DNA of 64,000 nucleotides from Nonlabens ulvanivorans. GTDB taxonomy: Bacteria > Bacteroidota > Bacteroidia > Flavobacteriales > Flavobacteriaceae. Location of the stretch: contig NZ_JPJI01000032.1 in the NCBI RefSeq assembly GCF_000732625.1, positions 124,001 through 188,000 of the forward strand, written 5' to 3'. Under the pieces are notes generated by a model that saw only the letters and a program-made list of their open reading frames with translations, was not told the origin of the DNA and ran no database searches. Shown here piece after piece: positions 36,028 to 44,229 of the stretch (position 1 is the first letter of the stretch; every line of letters starts with the position of its first letter). A program made the position numbers and the translations under genes.

Positions 36028-37091
36028 TATGAACCTATTTTTTTAATCACGGCTTTTTCTGCCTCTTTACGAGAACCATCAAAACCATCGATACCACCTA
36101 CGGTAGTATATTTAAGAACATATTTTTTATTAGGATTCATACGCTGATAAACGCTTTGACACATTAAAGTTGCCTCGTGAAAACCACATAAAATCAACTT
36201 TAACTTTCCTGGGTAAGTGTTCACGTCTCCTATAGCATAAATTCCCGGGATGTTAGTCTGATAGTCTAAAGTATTATCTACTTTAATAGCGTTTTTCTCT
36301 ATTTCAAGACCCCAATTTGCAATAGGCCCTAACTTAGGAGACAAGCCAAATAATGGTACAAAGGCATCACATTCAATTTCTTGAAAACGCTTTGCTTCAT
36401 CGTGTATTGTTATTGTTACAGACTCTACCTTATCACTACCTTTCACATCTGTCACCTCAGCAGGTGTTATCAAGTTAATTTTGTTCTGGGTAACTAATTC
36501 TTGAACTTTTTCAACGCTATCTAACGCACCACGGAACTCTTCTCTCCTATGCACGAGTGTCACTTTTTGAGCAACATTTGCTAAAAAGATAGACCAGTCT
36601 AAAGCACTATCACCACCACCAGCGATAACAACTTTTTTATCTCTAAAAGCTTCTGGGTCTTTAATCATGTAAGCCACACCGTGATCTTCATAATTCTCTA
36701 TTCCTTCAATCTGTGGTTTACGTGGCTCAAAAGAACCTAATCCACCAGCAATGGCTACAGCATTTGCATGATGTTTAGTTCCTTTATTAGTAGTCACTAT
36801 AAAAGTACCATCTTCTAATTTCTCAATATCTTCTGCTCGCTCGCCTAAAGTAAATCCTGGTTGAAAAGGCTTTATTTGCTCCATAAGATTATCTACTAGA
36901 TCACCGGCTAGAACTTCTGGAAAACCAGGTATATCGTATATAGGTTTTTTAGGATATAACTCACTACACTGTCCACCAGGTTGCGGTAGTGCATCTATTA
37001 AATGGCATTTTAACTTTAATAAACCTGCTTCAAAAACGGTAAAAAGACCTGTAGGACCTGCTCCTATTATAAGAATATCTGTTTCTATCAT
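36027..37091 (-). CDS. Ferredoxin--NADP+ reductase (thioredoxin-reductase-like type)
   Basis: 354 residues. It has two dinucleotide-binding folds: FAD at IIGAGPTGLFTVFEAG (8-23) and NAD(P) at VVIAGGGDSALDWS (about 154-167), and the C-terminal GIYAIGDVN. The CxxC pair of true thioredoxin reductase is absent, which is the mark of the TrxR-like ferredoxin-NADP+ reductases known from Bacillus and Chlorobium. Coupling to the [2Fe-2S] ferredoxin gene supports this. The 353-bp region upstream has no gene but holds a long hairpin. Confidence 0.88.
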   Translation of the reverse strand: MIETDILIIGAGPTGLFTVFEAGLLKLKCHLIDALPQPGGQCSELYPKKPIYDIPGFPEVLAGDLVDNLMEQIKPFQPGFTLGERAEDIEKLEDGTFIVTTNKGTKHHANAVAIAGGLGSFEPRKPQIEGIENYEDHGVAYMIKDPEAFRDKKVVIAGGGDSALDWSIFLANVAQKVTLVHRREEFRGALDSVEKVQELVTQNKINLITPAEVTDVKGSDKVESVTITIHDEAKRFQEIECDAFVPLFGLSPKLGPIANWGLEIEKNAIKVDNTLDYQTNIPGIYAIGDVNTYPGKLKLILCGFHEATLMCQSVYQRMNPNKKYVLKYTTVGGIDGFDGSRKEAEKAVIKKIGS

Positions 37092-37272
37092 AACTTTATA
37101 CTACCAACATTAAGGCCAAACGATTGACCAATGCAAAGGTCGGCATCAATTGGATTGTAACCAAGTCAACGGGAAGTATTTGAGTAATGAAAATGATTGA
37201 AAACACACTTTTAGTTAAGTAGTGTCAAAAAAAATTGAGGAACAATGACATTTATCAGTTTAACAAAGTAGT

Positions 37273-37356
37273 GATAAGGTCTAAACACGAGTTATTATAA
37301 TTATTTGAAAACAGCCCAATCAAATAATCCCAACTCGTGTTTTAGTACGACCTATC
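37273..37356. repeat. Long imperfect inverted repeat in an otherwise empty 353-bp spacer
   Basis: The spacer 37092-37444 holds no open frame that I believe. Inside it three nested arm pairs face each other: GATAAGGTC with GACCTATC, AAACACGAGTT with AACTCGTGTTT, and ATTATTTGA with TCAAATAAT, around an 11-base loop. Together they make an 84-base hairpin with small internal loops. No T run follows on either strand, so it is not a standard terminator. It could be an RNA element in the 5' region of the ferredoxin reductase gene, a small RNA or a remnant of a miniature mobile element. Confidence 0.8.
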
Positions 37357-37444
37357 CAAAACTAACGTCATTATTAAATAACAGGACGAATATATAATAA
37401 AATATATATCCTATAAGCTTAATAGGGTAATAAAATTAAAAAAA

Positions 37445-37855
37445 TTATTTAATCAAATCCTTAAGTGTTTGATTTTCAAGAATCTCAAGAGTATTATCAC
37501 GAACCTGAGTCATTAATCTATTTACAGCACAAGTTTCTTCATCAATACAATCATCACATTTTTCATAAAAATTGAGACTTACACATGGTAACATGGCTAT
37601 AGGACCTTCTAGAATACGATGCACGGCCGACATACGCACTGTTGCTGGCGATTGCATTAAATAATAACCACCACCTTTTCCTTTTCTGGATCCTAGAATA
37701 CTATTTTTACGTAATTCTAATAAAATTGCTTCTAGAAATTTATGTGGAATATGCTCAGCATCTGCGATGGTACTAATTGATACAGGATCATTATTATCTA
37801 GTCTTGCTAGATAAGTTAATGCTTTAATTCCATATTTAGTCTTACGTGATAGCAT
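37445..37855 (-). CDS. Rrf2-family transcriptional regulator
   Basis: The start is the ATG at 37855 (MLSRKTKYGIKALTYLARL); the open frame goes two codons further only to a TTG. The 136-residue protein has the Rrf2 winged helix-turn-helix (about 1-65, with ISTIADAEHIPHKFLEAILLELRKN and RKGKGGGYYL). A cysteine-rich segment CVSLNFYEKCDDCIDEETC (about residues 85-103) could bind an Fe-S cluster as in IscR/NsrR, although the spacing C-x8-C-x2-C-x5-C differs from IscR. It lies 80 bases after the homoserine dehydrogenase gene, so it may belong to the methionine operon and help tie sulfur status to gene control. Targets are unknown. Confidence 0.85.
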   Translation of the reverse strand: MLSRKTKYGIKALTYLARLDNNDPVSISTIADAEHIPHKFLEAILLELRKNSILGSRKGKGGGYYLMQSPATVRMSAVHRILEGPIAMLPCVSLNFYEKCDDCIDEETCAVNRLMTQVRDNTLEILENQTLKDLIK

Positions 37856-37935
37856 GGTCAAATGTAGTATTTTCTAGAGATTAATCACATCAATTAACCT
37901 CTAGAAAAAATAATAAAGGGATTATTTAACTGAGA

Positions 37936-39018
37936 TTATTTATAAGTTACCACCGGACAAGATTTGGCTATTTTTATGATATCAGATAAAAGTCCACGTG
38001 CAGTAACAGCTTTGCCTGCTCCGGCACCTTTTATAACTAAAGGATGTGCGGCATAAGACTCTGAATAAATCTCAAAAAACCCATCACTACCTTGCAATTG
38101 CCCGGCAGGGCTATCTTTTTTCACCACTTGTAAAGAAACTTCAAGACTCTTATTAACGACATCAAGTTTACCTAAGTGTCTTAATACCTCATCAGGCTGC
38201 AATCGAGATTTATGATGTTGTAAAGGTTTATCTAATTCTGTAATCCTATCAATGAATTGATTTGCAGAAGCTGTTTGTAAATCGGTTACTACTAAGTTTT
38301 CAATAATGATATCTGAAAACTCCACTTTTAATCCAGATTCTCGAGCTAGTACAAGCAGTTTTCTTGCGACATCATTACCTGATAAATCTTCTCGAGGATC
38401 AGGCTCTGTATATCCCTGCTTAAGTGCCTCTAAAACAATTTGTGAAAAAGGTACTTCTTCTTGAGAAAAACGATTAAAAATATACCCTAAAGAACCGGAA
38501 AAAACACCATTAACAGCAAATATCTCTTCACCGCTTTTATGTAAATTACGTATCGTGTCTACTATAGGTAAACCTGCACCAACATTAGTCTCATATTCAA
38601 ATGACAATTCCCTTTCTTTTAGCAATAAACGTAAGTCATCATAAAATTCTTGAGATAATGTATTTGCAATTTTATTTGCAGTTACTACATGAAAACCTTG
38701 TTCCACTAGTTCTGGATAAAAGCGTGAAAGTTCTTTACTAGCAGTTGCATCTACCGCAATGCGTACCTCATCATTAGTCATTGCAAATTCGTAAAAAGCA
38801 TCAGGTCGCCTGGTTACAGATTGTTCAACAAAAACTTGTTCCCAATCCTCTCCAATTCCATCGGCTACTGTCAATACTTTCCGGCTATTTGCTAATCCGA
38901 CTATTTTCAATTCAACACTTTGATTAATTTTAAAAAAATGTTGACTCTCTAATATTTGCTTAATCAACGTACTACCGACGTTGCCTAAACCAAATAAATA
39001 TATATGTATGATATTCAT
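37936..39018 (-). CDS. hom: Homoserine dehydrogenase (monofunctional)
   Basis: 360 residues. The N-terminal NAD(P)-binding segment is IYLFGLGNVGSTLIKQI, followed by VDATASKELSRFYPELVEQGFHVVTANK (with the conserved Lys) and the substrate region VFSGSLGYIFNRF and GYTEPDPREDLSGNDVARKLL. No aspartokinase domain is fused and no C-terminal ACT domain is present. It reduces aspartate semialdehyde to homoserine, the precursor consumed by the next two enzymes upstream in the operon. Third gene of the SAM-I-riboswitch-controlled metY-metX-hom operon, 9 bases after metX. Confidence 0.92.
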   Translation of the reverse strand: MNIIHIYLFGLGNVGSTLIKQILESQHFFKINQSVELKIVGLANSRKVLTVADGIGEDWEQVFVEQSVTRRPDAFYEFAMTNDEVRIAVDATASKELSRFYPELVEQGFHVVTANKIANTLSQEFYDDLRLLLKERELSFEYETNVGAGLPIVDTIRNLHKSGEEIFAVNGVFSGSLGYIFNRFSQEEVPFSQIVLEALKQGYTEPDPREDLSGNDVARKLLVLARESGLKVEFSDIIIENLVVTDLQTASANQFIDRITELDKPLQHHKSRLQPDEVLRHLGKLDVVNKSLEVSLQVVKKDSPAGQLQGSDGFFEIYSESYAAHPLVIKGAGAGKAVTARGLLSDIIKIAKSCPVVTYK

Positions 39019-39027
39019 AATTAAATT

Positions 39028-40017
39028 TTAAGCGCACTTTTTCACAAGCGCAATAGGTTCAATTTCTTTTAGATATTTTTTTAATATTTCCTCTACTTGT
39101 ATGTGCTCTATTAAAAAGGCATCATGACCGTGAATACTATCTATTTCTTGGTACTCTATATCTCTATAATTATTTAATAAGTCAAAAGTTTCGCGATCCT
39201 CTAGGGCTGTAAAAAGACCATCGCTATTAATAGCTATTAACCTAATTTTTACTTCACTATTTGCAATAGCCTTTGATATGTTATCATCGTTATTTGTAGC
39301 AGCATTTGTAGTGGCTAGTAATTGATTCAACAACTTATAAGCTGGCAGCGTAAATCGCTCTTTAAGACTTTTACCATGATAATTCAACCACAACCTCACT
39401 TTAAAATCAGTTGTTATTTCTCTATTAAATTTATACCTTAGGCTTTGTGGAGTTCTATAAAATGTCATAGCATGCTGTCTCGCATCCTCTATCGGGTGAG
39501 TTGAATTTGAGAGCAGTCGTTCTTGAATATGACAGTTTGCAATGACCCAGTCTGTTGCTTTCCAATCTGCCGCGATAGGAATAATAGTACCGAATAATTC
39601 TGGATAAGACACTGCCATTTCCCAAAGTAAACAACCTCCTATACTACCACCGATGCCTGCATGAATGTAACATACTCTTAGCTCACTTAAAACCTGATAA
39701 AAAATACAAGCGACGTCATTTAATCGCCAGTCTTGATAATTATAAATCAAGTGCTCTACTTCTTCATCAAATCCATTTCCCGGTATATTGATAGAAATAA
39801 CGGTATACCGACTAGTATCAACTACTTTCCCTGAACCTACAATCTCTGACCACCAATCAATTACCGAAGAATTACCAGTTAATGCATGGTTAATCAATAT
39901 TATGGGTGCCGTGTGTAATTGACACCCAAAAATTTGATAATTTACATGAACTGTTTGTGCTTTACCAATGCTTAATTTAAAATCTGGTAATTCTATATGG
40001 TTTAAAGAACCACTCAT
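39028..40017 (-). CDS. metX: Homoserine O-acetyltransferase family alpha/beta hydrolase
   Basis: 329 residues with the alpha/beta hydrolase fold of MetX: ILINHALTGNS near residue 45 (oxyanion region), the nucleophile elbow GIGGSIGGCLLWEMA with Ser125, then the acid in AINSDGLFT and the catalytic His in HGHDAFLIE near the C-terminus. It activates homoserine by acetylation (or succinylation) before sulfhydrylation by MetY. It is a little shorter than typical MetX (350-380 residues), lacking part of the lid. It overlaps the metY stop by one base and precedes hom. Confidence 0.85.
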   Translation of the reverse strand: MSGSLNHIELPDFKLSIGKAQTVHVNYQIFGCQLHTAPIILINHALTGNSSVIDWWSEIVGSGKVVDTSRYTVISINIPGNGFDEEVEHLIYNYQDWRLNDVACIFYQVLSELRVCYIHAGIGGSIGGCLLWEMAVSYPELFGTIIPIAADWKATDWVIANCHIQERLLSNSTHPIEDARQHAMTFYRTPQSLRYKFNREITTDFKVRLWLNYHGKSLKERFTLPAYKLLNQLLATTNAATNNDDNISKAIANSEVKIRLIAINSDGLFTALEDRETFDLLNNYRDIEYQEIDSIHGHDAFLIEHIQVEEILKKYLKEIEPIALVKKCA

Positions 40018-41309
40018 TATATCAATACTGATTTATCGATAGTAGAAAAAGCTTCTTCCAGGTCTTTTTTAAGATCTGATATATCTTCTAACCCAACAGA
40101 TAGACGTATTAAATCTTTAGTTACCCCAGTACTTAATTGAGACTCATCATCAAGTTGCTGGTGTGTCGTACTCGCAGGATGAATAATTAATGATTTAGTA
40201 TCTCCTATGTTAGCTAATAAAGAGAAAACTTTAGCACTATCAACAATCTTTTTAGCACTTTCATATCCACCTTTCACCCCAAATGTTACAATTCCGCTTT
40301 GTCCATTTGGTAAGTATTGTTGAGCGAGTTTATAGTAAGCATTATCCTCAAGCCCTGGATAATTCACCCATTCTACTTCATCTCTATCTCTTAACCATTT
40401 TGCTAATTCTAGTGCATTTTGACTATGTTTCTCAATCCTTAAATTCAATGTTTCTAAACCTTGAATAATTTGCCATGCATTAAATGGTGAAATTGCTCCA
40501 CCTAAATCGCGTAATCCCTCTATACGCACTTTGGCAATAAAACTTGCTTCTTTTAACACATCTGCATATACTAGACCGTGGTAACCGGCACTAGGTTCTG
40601 TAAATTCTGGAAATTTCCCATTAGTCCAGTCAAATTTTCCGGCATCGATAATTACACCACCTAGAGCGGTTCCGTTTCCGTTAATATATTTAGTCAACGA
40701 GTGAATGACGATATCTGCTCCGTGAGCAATAGGATTTAATAGATAAGGAGTTGCTACGGTATTATCAACGATAAATGGCACACGAGCTTTAGTAGCTTGT
40801 GCACTTATCTTTTTTAAATCTAATACATCAAGTTTAGGATTCCCTAGAGATTCAACAAATACAGCTCTTGTGTTTTCTTGTAATGCATTTGTGAAAGCGT
40901 CATCCTCGTTAGGATCTACAAAAGTGGTGGTAATACCGAATCGAGGTAAGGTAACCGAAAGTAAATTGTAAGTACCACCGTAAAGAGAGCTGCTAGCTAT
41001 AATATGATCTCCTGCCCTTAACAAGGTTAATAAAGTTGTTGAGATGGCGCTGGTTCCTGATGCTGTGGCTACCGCAGCAATACCACCTTCTAAAGCCGCA
41101 AGTCGTTGCTCTAGAACGTCTACCGTAGGATTATTAATTCTGGTATAGATATAACCTGGCTCTGATAGTGAGAACAAATTTGCTGCATGATCACTATCGT
41201 TAAACACGTATGCTGTGCTTTGATATAGAGGTACCGCTCTAGTTCCACCATTGTTTTTAAAGTCATGACCTGCATGAAGTGCGTTTGTTGAAAATTTTTG
41301 ATTTGACAT
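40017..41309 (-). CDS. metY: O-acetylhomoserine aminocarboxypropyltransferase (sulfhydrylase)
   Basis: 430 residues, Cys/Met metabolism PLP enzyme. The PLP lysine lies in VIHSLTKYINGNGTALGG, with YTRINNPTVDVLEQRLAALEGG at the N-terminal cofactor loop and LIIHPASTTHQQLD with SVGLEDISDLKKDLEEAF at the C-terminus. The length above 420 residues favours the MetY group over MetB/MetC. It makes homocysteine from O-acetylhomoserine and sulfide. First gene of metY-metX-hom and preceded by a SAM-I riboswitch that would shut the operon when SAM is plentiful. Confidence 0.92.
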   Translation of the reverse strand: MSNQKFSTNALHAGHDFKNNGGTRAVPLYQSTAYVFNDSDHAANLFSLSEPGYIYTRINNPTVDVLEQRLAALEGGIAAVATASGTSAISTTLLTLLRAGDHIIASSSLYGGTYNLLSVTLPRFGITTTFVDPNEDDAFTNALQENTRAVFVESLGNPKLDVLDLKKISAQATKARVPFIVDNTVATPYLLNPIAHGADIVIHSLTKYINGNGTALGGVIIDAGKFDWTNGKFPEFTEPSAGYHGLVYADVLKEASFIAKVRIEGLRDLGGAISPFNAWQIIQGLETLNLRIEKHSQNALELAKWLRDRDEVEWVNYPGLEDNAYYKLAQQYLPNGQSGIVTFGVKGGYESAKKIVDSAKVFSLLANIGDTKSLIIHPASTTHQQLDDESQLSTGVTKDLIRLSVGLEDISDLKKDLEEAFSTIDKSVLI

Positions 41310-41436
41310 TTTGTTTCTTTTTAAATTAAAAATTGATTTAAGAACAAAACCAAATTGAAAAGTACTTCCTGTCCAGACTTAAAGCCTAGATAGAAAATCA
41401 AAAAAGAAACTTGTTAGTATAACCTACTTACATGTG

Positions 41437-41540
41437 TATCATCTCGTCTCAAATTAATGAGCAGAATGTAGCACCTTCTTAACGAGTGTTAAGGGTTGCT
41501 AAGGAGTCGATGGGTCTGTTCCCTCGTCCTTTCTTGATAA
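41437..41540 (-). ncRNA. SAM-I riboswitch (S-box) upstream of metY
   Basis: Reading the minus strand, TTATCAAGAAAGGACGAGGG, then ACAGACCC, then AGCAACC, then GAAGGTGCTACATTC, then GATGATA follow in the order and spacing of the S-box aptamer. The 5' and 3' ends pair (TATCA with TGATA) as helix P1. It lies about 130 bases upstream of the metY start on the same strand, the classic place. No obvious terminator follows, so control may be at translation or through a structure I did not resolve. Confidence 0.93.
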
Positions 41541-41759
41541 TTTCAATATGGTTATGAACGTGAGTGTAAAGATTCATAAAACTTTTTGAGACTACCAAAC
41601 TTTTTACAAAATAAATTCCTACTAATATAGTAGGAATTAGATATAATAAACTGAATTACAAATTTTTACAGCAAACGTTAAAATTAAAAGCAATCACTAA
41701 ACTCTATGAGAATAGTTAATAAAGCTATAATAACAATGCTCACATAGCGCTCATTTTAT

Positions 41760-41767
41760 TACATTTG
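41760..41767 (+). promoter_or_regulatory. Candidate -7 promoter box of metK
   Basis: TACATTTG exactly fits the Bacteroidota -7 consensus TAnnTTTG and would start transcription a few bases before the SAM-II aptamer at 41778. A clear -33 TTG was not found. Confidence 0.5.
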
Positions 41768-41777
41768 CACTTCAATT

Positions 41778-41840
41778 AGGGGAAAGATTTGGCTGCTTGC
41801 GACCTCGTTTTCATGTTCGAAAACATAAACGCTAAAACAG
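41778..41840 (+). ncRNA. SAM-II riboswitch upstream of metK
   Basis: The pattern follows the SAM-II aptamer. GGGG (P1, 41779-41782) is followed by AAAGATTT, CTG, CTTGCGA, the P1 partner CCTC (41803-41806), an extra 6-bp hairpin GTTTTC / GAAAAC (41807-41824), then ATAAAC and GCTAAAACAG. The CTG at 41793-41795 can pair with the final CAG as the pseudoknot helix, where the known Agrobacterium element has CC with GG, i.e. a compensated change. It lies 98 bases upstream of metK. Beyond it, GGCTG (41791) can alternatively pair with CAGCC (41860) and CTCG (41804) with CGAG (41852), ahead of TTTTT. That stem is a possible expression platform, but the direction of control is uncertain. Confidence 0.82.
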
Positions 41841-41910
41841 TGTACCGCACTCGAGCATACAGCCCTTTTTATCTTCTATAATTATTAATGTCGAGAGCGA
41901 TTTTTAATTT

Positions 41911-41926
41911 CGCTTTCGCGAAAGCG
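41911..41926. repeat. Palindromic repeat, copy 9 (in the metK leader)
   Basis: Perfect 16-bp palindrome CGCTTTCGCGAAAGCG, 11 bases upstream of the metK ATG, where a hairpin could affect ribosome binding. Part of it can also pair with AGCGA at about 41896-41900. Confidence 0.95.
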
Positions 41927-41937
41927 CAATATTTAAA

Positions 41938-43194
41938 ATGCCATATTTATTTACAAGTGAGTCCGTAAGTGAAGGACATCCAGATAAAGTTGCTGATCAA
42001 ATCAGTGATGCCTTATTAGATAATTTTTTAGCCTTTGATCCAGAATCCAAAGTAGCCTGTGAAACTATGGTTACGACTGGTCAAGTTATACTTGCCGGTG
42101 AGGTAAAATCAAACACCTACATAGACGCACAACACATTGCTCGTGAAGTGGTTAACAAGATAGGTTATACCAAGGGCGCTTACCAGTTTAGCGGCGATTC
42201 TTGTGGTGTAATTTCTTTAATCCATGAACAATCACAAGATATTAATCAAGGTGTTGATCGTGAAAACAAAGAAGAACAAGGTGCAGGAGATCAGGGAATG
42301 ATGTTCGGTTATGCAACGGCAGAGACGGATAATTATATGCCACTAGCCTTAGATATTTCTCATAAAATACTTATCGAGCTGGCAAAATTGCGTCGTGAAA
42401 TGGATCAGATTACTTACTTGCGTCCTGATGCAAAATCACAGGTAACTATTGAGTATAATGATGATAACATACCGCAACGTATAGATGCAATTGTTATTTC
42501 TACACAACACGATCCTTTTAATGAAGATGATGATGCGATGCTTGCACAGATTAAAAAAGATCTTGTTGAAATTTTAATTCCTAGAGTTATTGAGCAATTA
42601 CCAGCATATGCTCAAAAACTTTTTAATGACAAAATCACTTACCACATTAACCCAACTGGGAAATTTGTAATAGGTGGACCGCATGGAGATACTGGACTTA
42701 CAGGTCGTAAAATTATAGTAGATACTTATGGTGGTAAAGGTGCTCACGGTGGTGGAGCATTCTCAGGTAAAGATCCTTCTAAGGTAGATCGTAGTGCCGC
42801 TTATGCTTCGCGTCACGTGGCAAAAAACCTAGTTGCGGCTGGCCTAGCAACTGAAGTTTTAGTGCAGGTTTCTTATGCCATAGGTGTGGTAGAACCTACT
42901 TCTATACACGTAGATACTTATGGAACATCAACTGTAGATTTAACCGATGGAGAAATCTCTAGAAAGGTTGCTCAAATCTTTGATATGCGTCCTGCTGCGA
43001 TAGAAAGTAGATTAAAATTAAGAAATCCTATCTATTCTGAAACGGCTGCTTATGGTCATATGGGTCGTGAGCCTCGTACAGAAACACTAGTTTTTGAATC
43101 ACCGTATAATGGTCGTGTAGAAAAAACCGTAGAGTTATTTACATGGGAAAAATTAGATTATGTGGACGATGTAAAGAAAGCTTTTTCTTTATAG
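41938..43194 (+). CDS. metK: S-adenosylmethionine synthetase
   Basis: 418 residues with all family marks: [25 protein letters not shown] at the N-terminus, [24 protein letters not shown] (the GAGDQG loop over the active site), [24 protein letters not shown] and [19 protein letters not shown]. It makes SAM from methionine and ATP in the cytosol. The protein is slightly longer than the E. coli enzyme, as usual for Bacteroidota. It is the only gene of its transcript, controlled by a SAM-II riboswitch and closed by a strong terminator. Confidence 0.98.
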   Translation: MPYLFTSESVSEGHPDKVADQISDALLDNFLAFDPESKVACETMVTTGQVILAGEVKSNTYIDAQHIAREVVNKIGYTKGAYQFSGDSCGVISLIHEQSQDINQGVDRENKEEQGAGDQGMMFGYATAETDNYMPLALDISHKILIELAKLRREMDQITYLRPDAKSQVTIEYNDDNIPQRIDAIVISTQHDPFNEDDDAMLAQIKKDLVEILIPRVIEQLPAYAQKLFNDKITYHINPTGKFVIGGPHGDTGLTGRKIIVDTYGGKGAHGGGAFSGKDPSKVDRSAAYASRHVAKNLVAAGLATEVLVQVSYAIGVVEPTSIHVDTYGTSTVDLTDGEISRKVAQIFDMRPAAIESRLKLRNPIYSETAAYGHMGREPRTETLVFESPYNGRVEKTVELFTWEKLDYVDDVKKAFSL

Positions 43195-43220
43195 AATCCT
43201 AGAAACTAAAACGTATTTAA

Positions 43221-43259
43221 AAAACAACGCCTCGTGAAATCACGAGGCGTTGTTTTTTT
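43221..43259 (+). terminator. Bidirectional terminator after metK
   Basis: A 16-bp perfect stem AAAACAACGCCTCGTG / CACGAGGCGTTGTTTT with a 4-nt loop and T runs on both strands, between metK and the converging small membrane protein gene. Confidence 0.96.
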
Positions 43260-43263
43260 GATC

Positions 43264-43731
43264 CTAATTTTCAATTAATGCTTTCACTCGATTGAATCGG
43301 TTTTTTAAATCTACTGAATCAACCTTATATTTTGACACATCGATATATGCGGTGTCTATTTTATCAGATTCAAAACCGCTTATAATCTGATAGTATTGAG
43401 TTGTAAAATCAATTTTATTATTACGAGGATTATTTGAAGCAAATTTCACTTGATAGAAGTTCCCTATTTTAATATCATCAGATATGTAAGCGTTAGAATT
43501 TCCTAAATACTTTTTCCCTTCTACAAAGAATTCATAATGATAAGAACGCTTACTATATTTCTTGTAAACTGAAGATGTATAATTTACTCGAGCAAAAGTA
43601 AATTTGAATGAGTTATCGAGCTCTCTTTCATTTTGTAGCGTTTTAAAATAAAGAAACACAAAAATGGGTATAACAAGCAACCAATAATAGTTTTTAATAG
43701 TCTTCCATATATAATCTATTGACTTGTTCAT
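43264..43731 (-). CDS. Small membrane-anchored protein of unknown function
   Basis: 155 residues. One hydrophobic segment near the N-terminus (YYWLLVIPIFVFLYF, about 15-29) anchors a soluble domain of about 115 residues rich in Tyr, Lys and beta strands (YHYEFFVEGKKYLGNSNAYI, FYQVKFASNNPRNNKIDF). The soluble part is reminiscent of DUF3592-like domains, but I do not recognise it with confidence. It begins 3 bases after the rhodanese gene and is the last gene of the minus-strand string that starts near 53.6 kb. Confidence 0.6.
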   Translation of the reverse strand: MNKSIDYIWKTIKNYYWLLVIPIFVFLYFKTLQNERELDNSFKFTFARVNYTSSVYKKYSKRSYHYEFFVEGKKYLGNSNAYISDDIKIGNFYQVKFASNNPRNNKIDFTTQYYQIISGFESDKIDTAYIDVSKYKVDSVDLKNRFNRVKALIEN

Positions 43732-43734
43732 CCA

Positions 43735-44226
43735 TCAATAAACCTTCTCTCCCGTTTTTAAATACTTTTCCCATTCTTTAGAAAATACATGAACACGTTC
43801 TGTGGCCATATCATTTGAATCTACTAATGAATAGCCAGCATCTTTCCATGAAAAAATACTACCATAAAGATTAAATATATTCTTGAAACCTGCTTGTAAA
43901 GCCTTTTCACCATAATCTTCACTACGTATTCCTACAGAGCAATAAACAACAATAGGATTATCACCTATGACATGCCTTAAAGTATTTAACTTTTTGGCAT
44001 CAAAATCTTCACCTACCCAAATGGCACCAGGTAAATGACTTACCTCATACTCAGGTTTTTTACGAGTGTCCAAAATGATATATTGATCATATTCCATCTT
44101 TAAGGTCTGTACAGTGATATACGGCACGGACATTCTATTATACTGATGCAATAATTCATTGATTTCTTGAGCTTGAATGCTGGCAGAAATGGATAAAAAT
44201 GATATGAATAGGATTAGTTTTTTCAT
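43735..44226 (-). CDS. Exported rhodanese-like sulfurtransferase
   Basis: 163 residues. The N-terminus MKKLILFISFLSISASIQAQ is a signal peptide, so the protein acts in the periplasm. The single rhodanese domain has ILDTRKKPEYEVSHLPGA (the CH2-type segment) and the active loop YCSVGIRSE with Cys96 and an Arg at the loop end. Such proteins move sulfane sulfur or bind thiols; in this genetic setting an arsenic- or sulfur-related role is possible but not shown. It starts 3 bases after the metallophosphoesterase gene. Confidence 0.82.
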   Translation of the reverse strand: MKKLILFISFLSISASIQAQEINELLHQYNRMSVPYITVQTLKMEYDQYIILDTRKKPEYEVSHLPGAIWVGEDFDAKKLNTLRHVIGDNPIVVYCSVGIRSEDYGEKALQAGFKNIFNLYGSIFSWKDAGYSLVDSNDMATERVHVFSKEWEKYLKTGEKVY

Positions 44227-44229
44227 TAG

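Larger units (their letters stand above)
41310..41937. other. Divergent regulatory spacer between metY and metK
   Basis: This 628-bp region has no protein gene. From left to right it holds the metY 5' leader (41310-41436), the SAM-I riboswitch, a promoter zone for both directions (about 41560-41770), the SAM-II riboswitch, a possible long-range stem ending in T5 (to 41870), and a copy of the palindrome 11 bases before metK. For the minus strand an AATCTTTAC box with TTTGG 21 bases upstream (about 41585-41620) is a plausible promoter. Confidence 0.7.

Noticed and set aside
37273-37356. Reading the long hairpin as a terminator for the Rrf2 gene
   Set aside because: No T run follows on the minus strand and it lies 89 bases past the stop.
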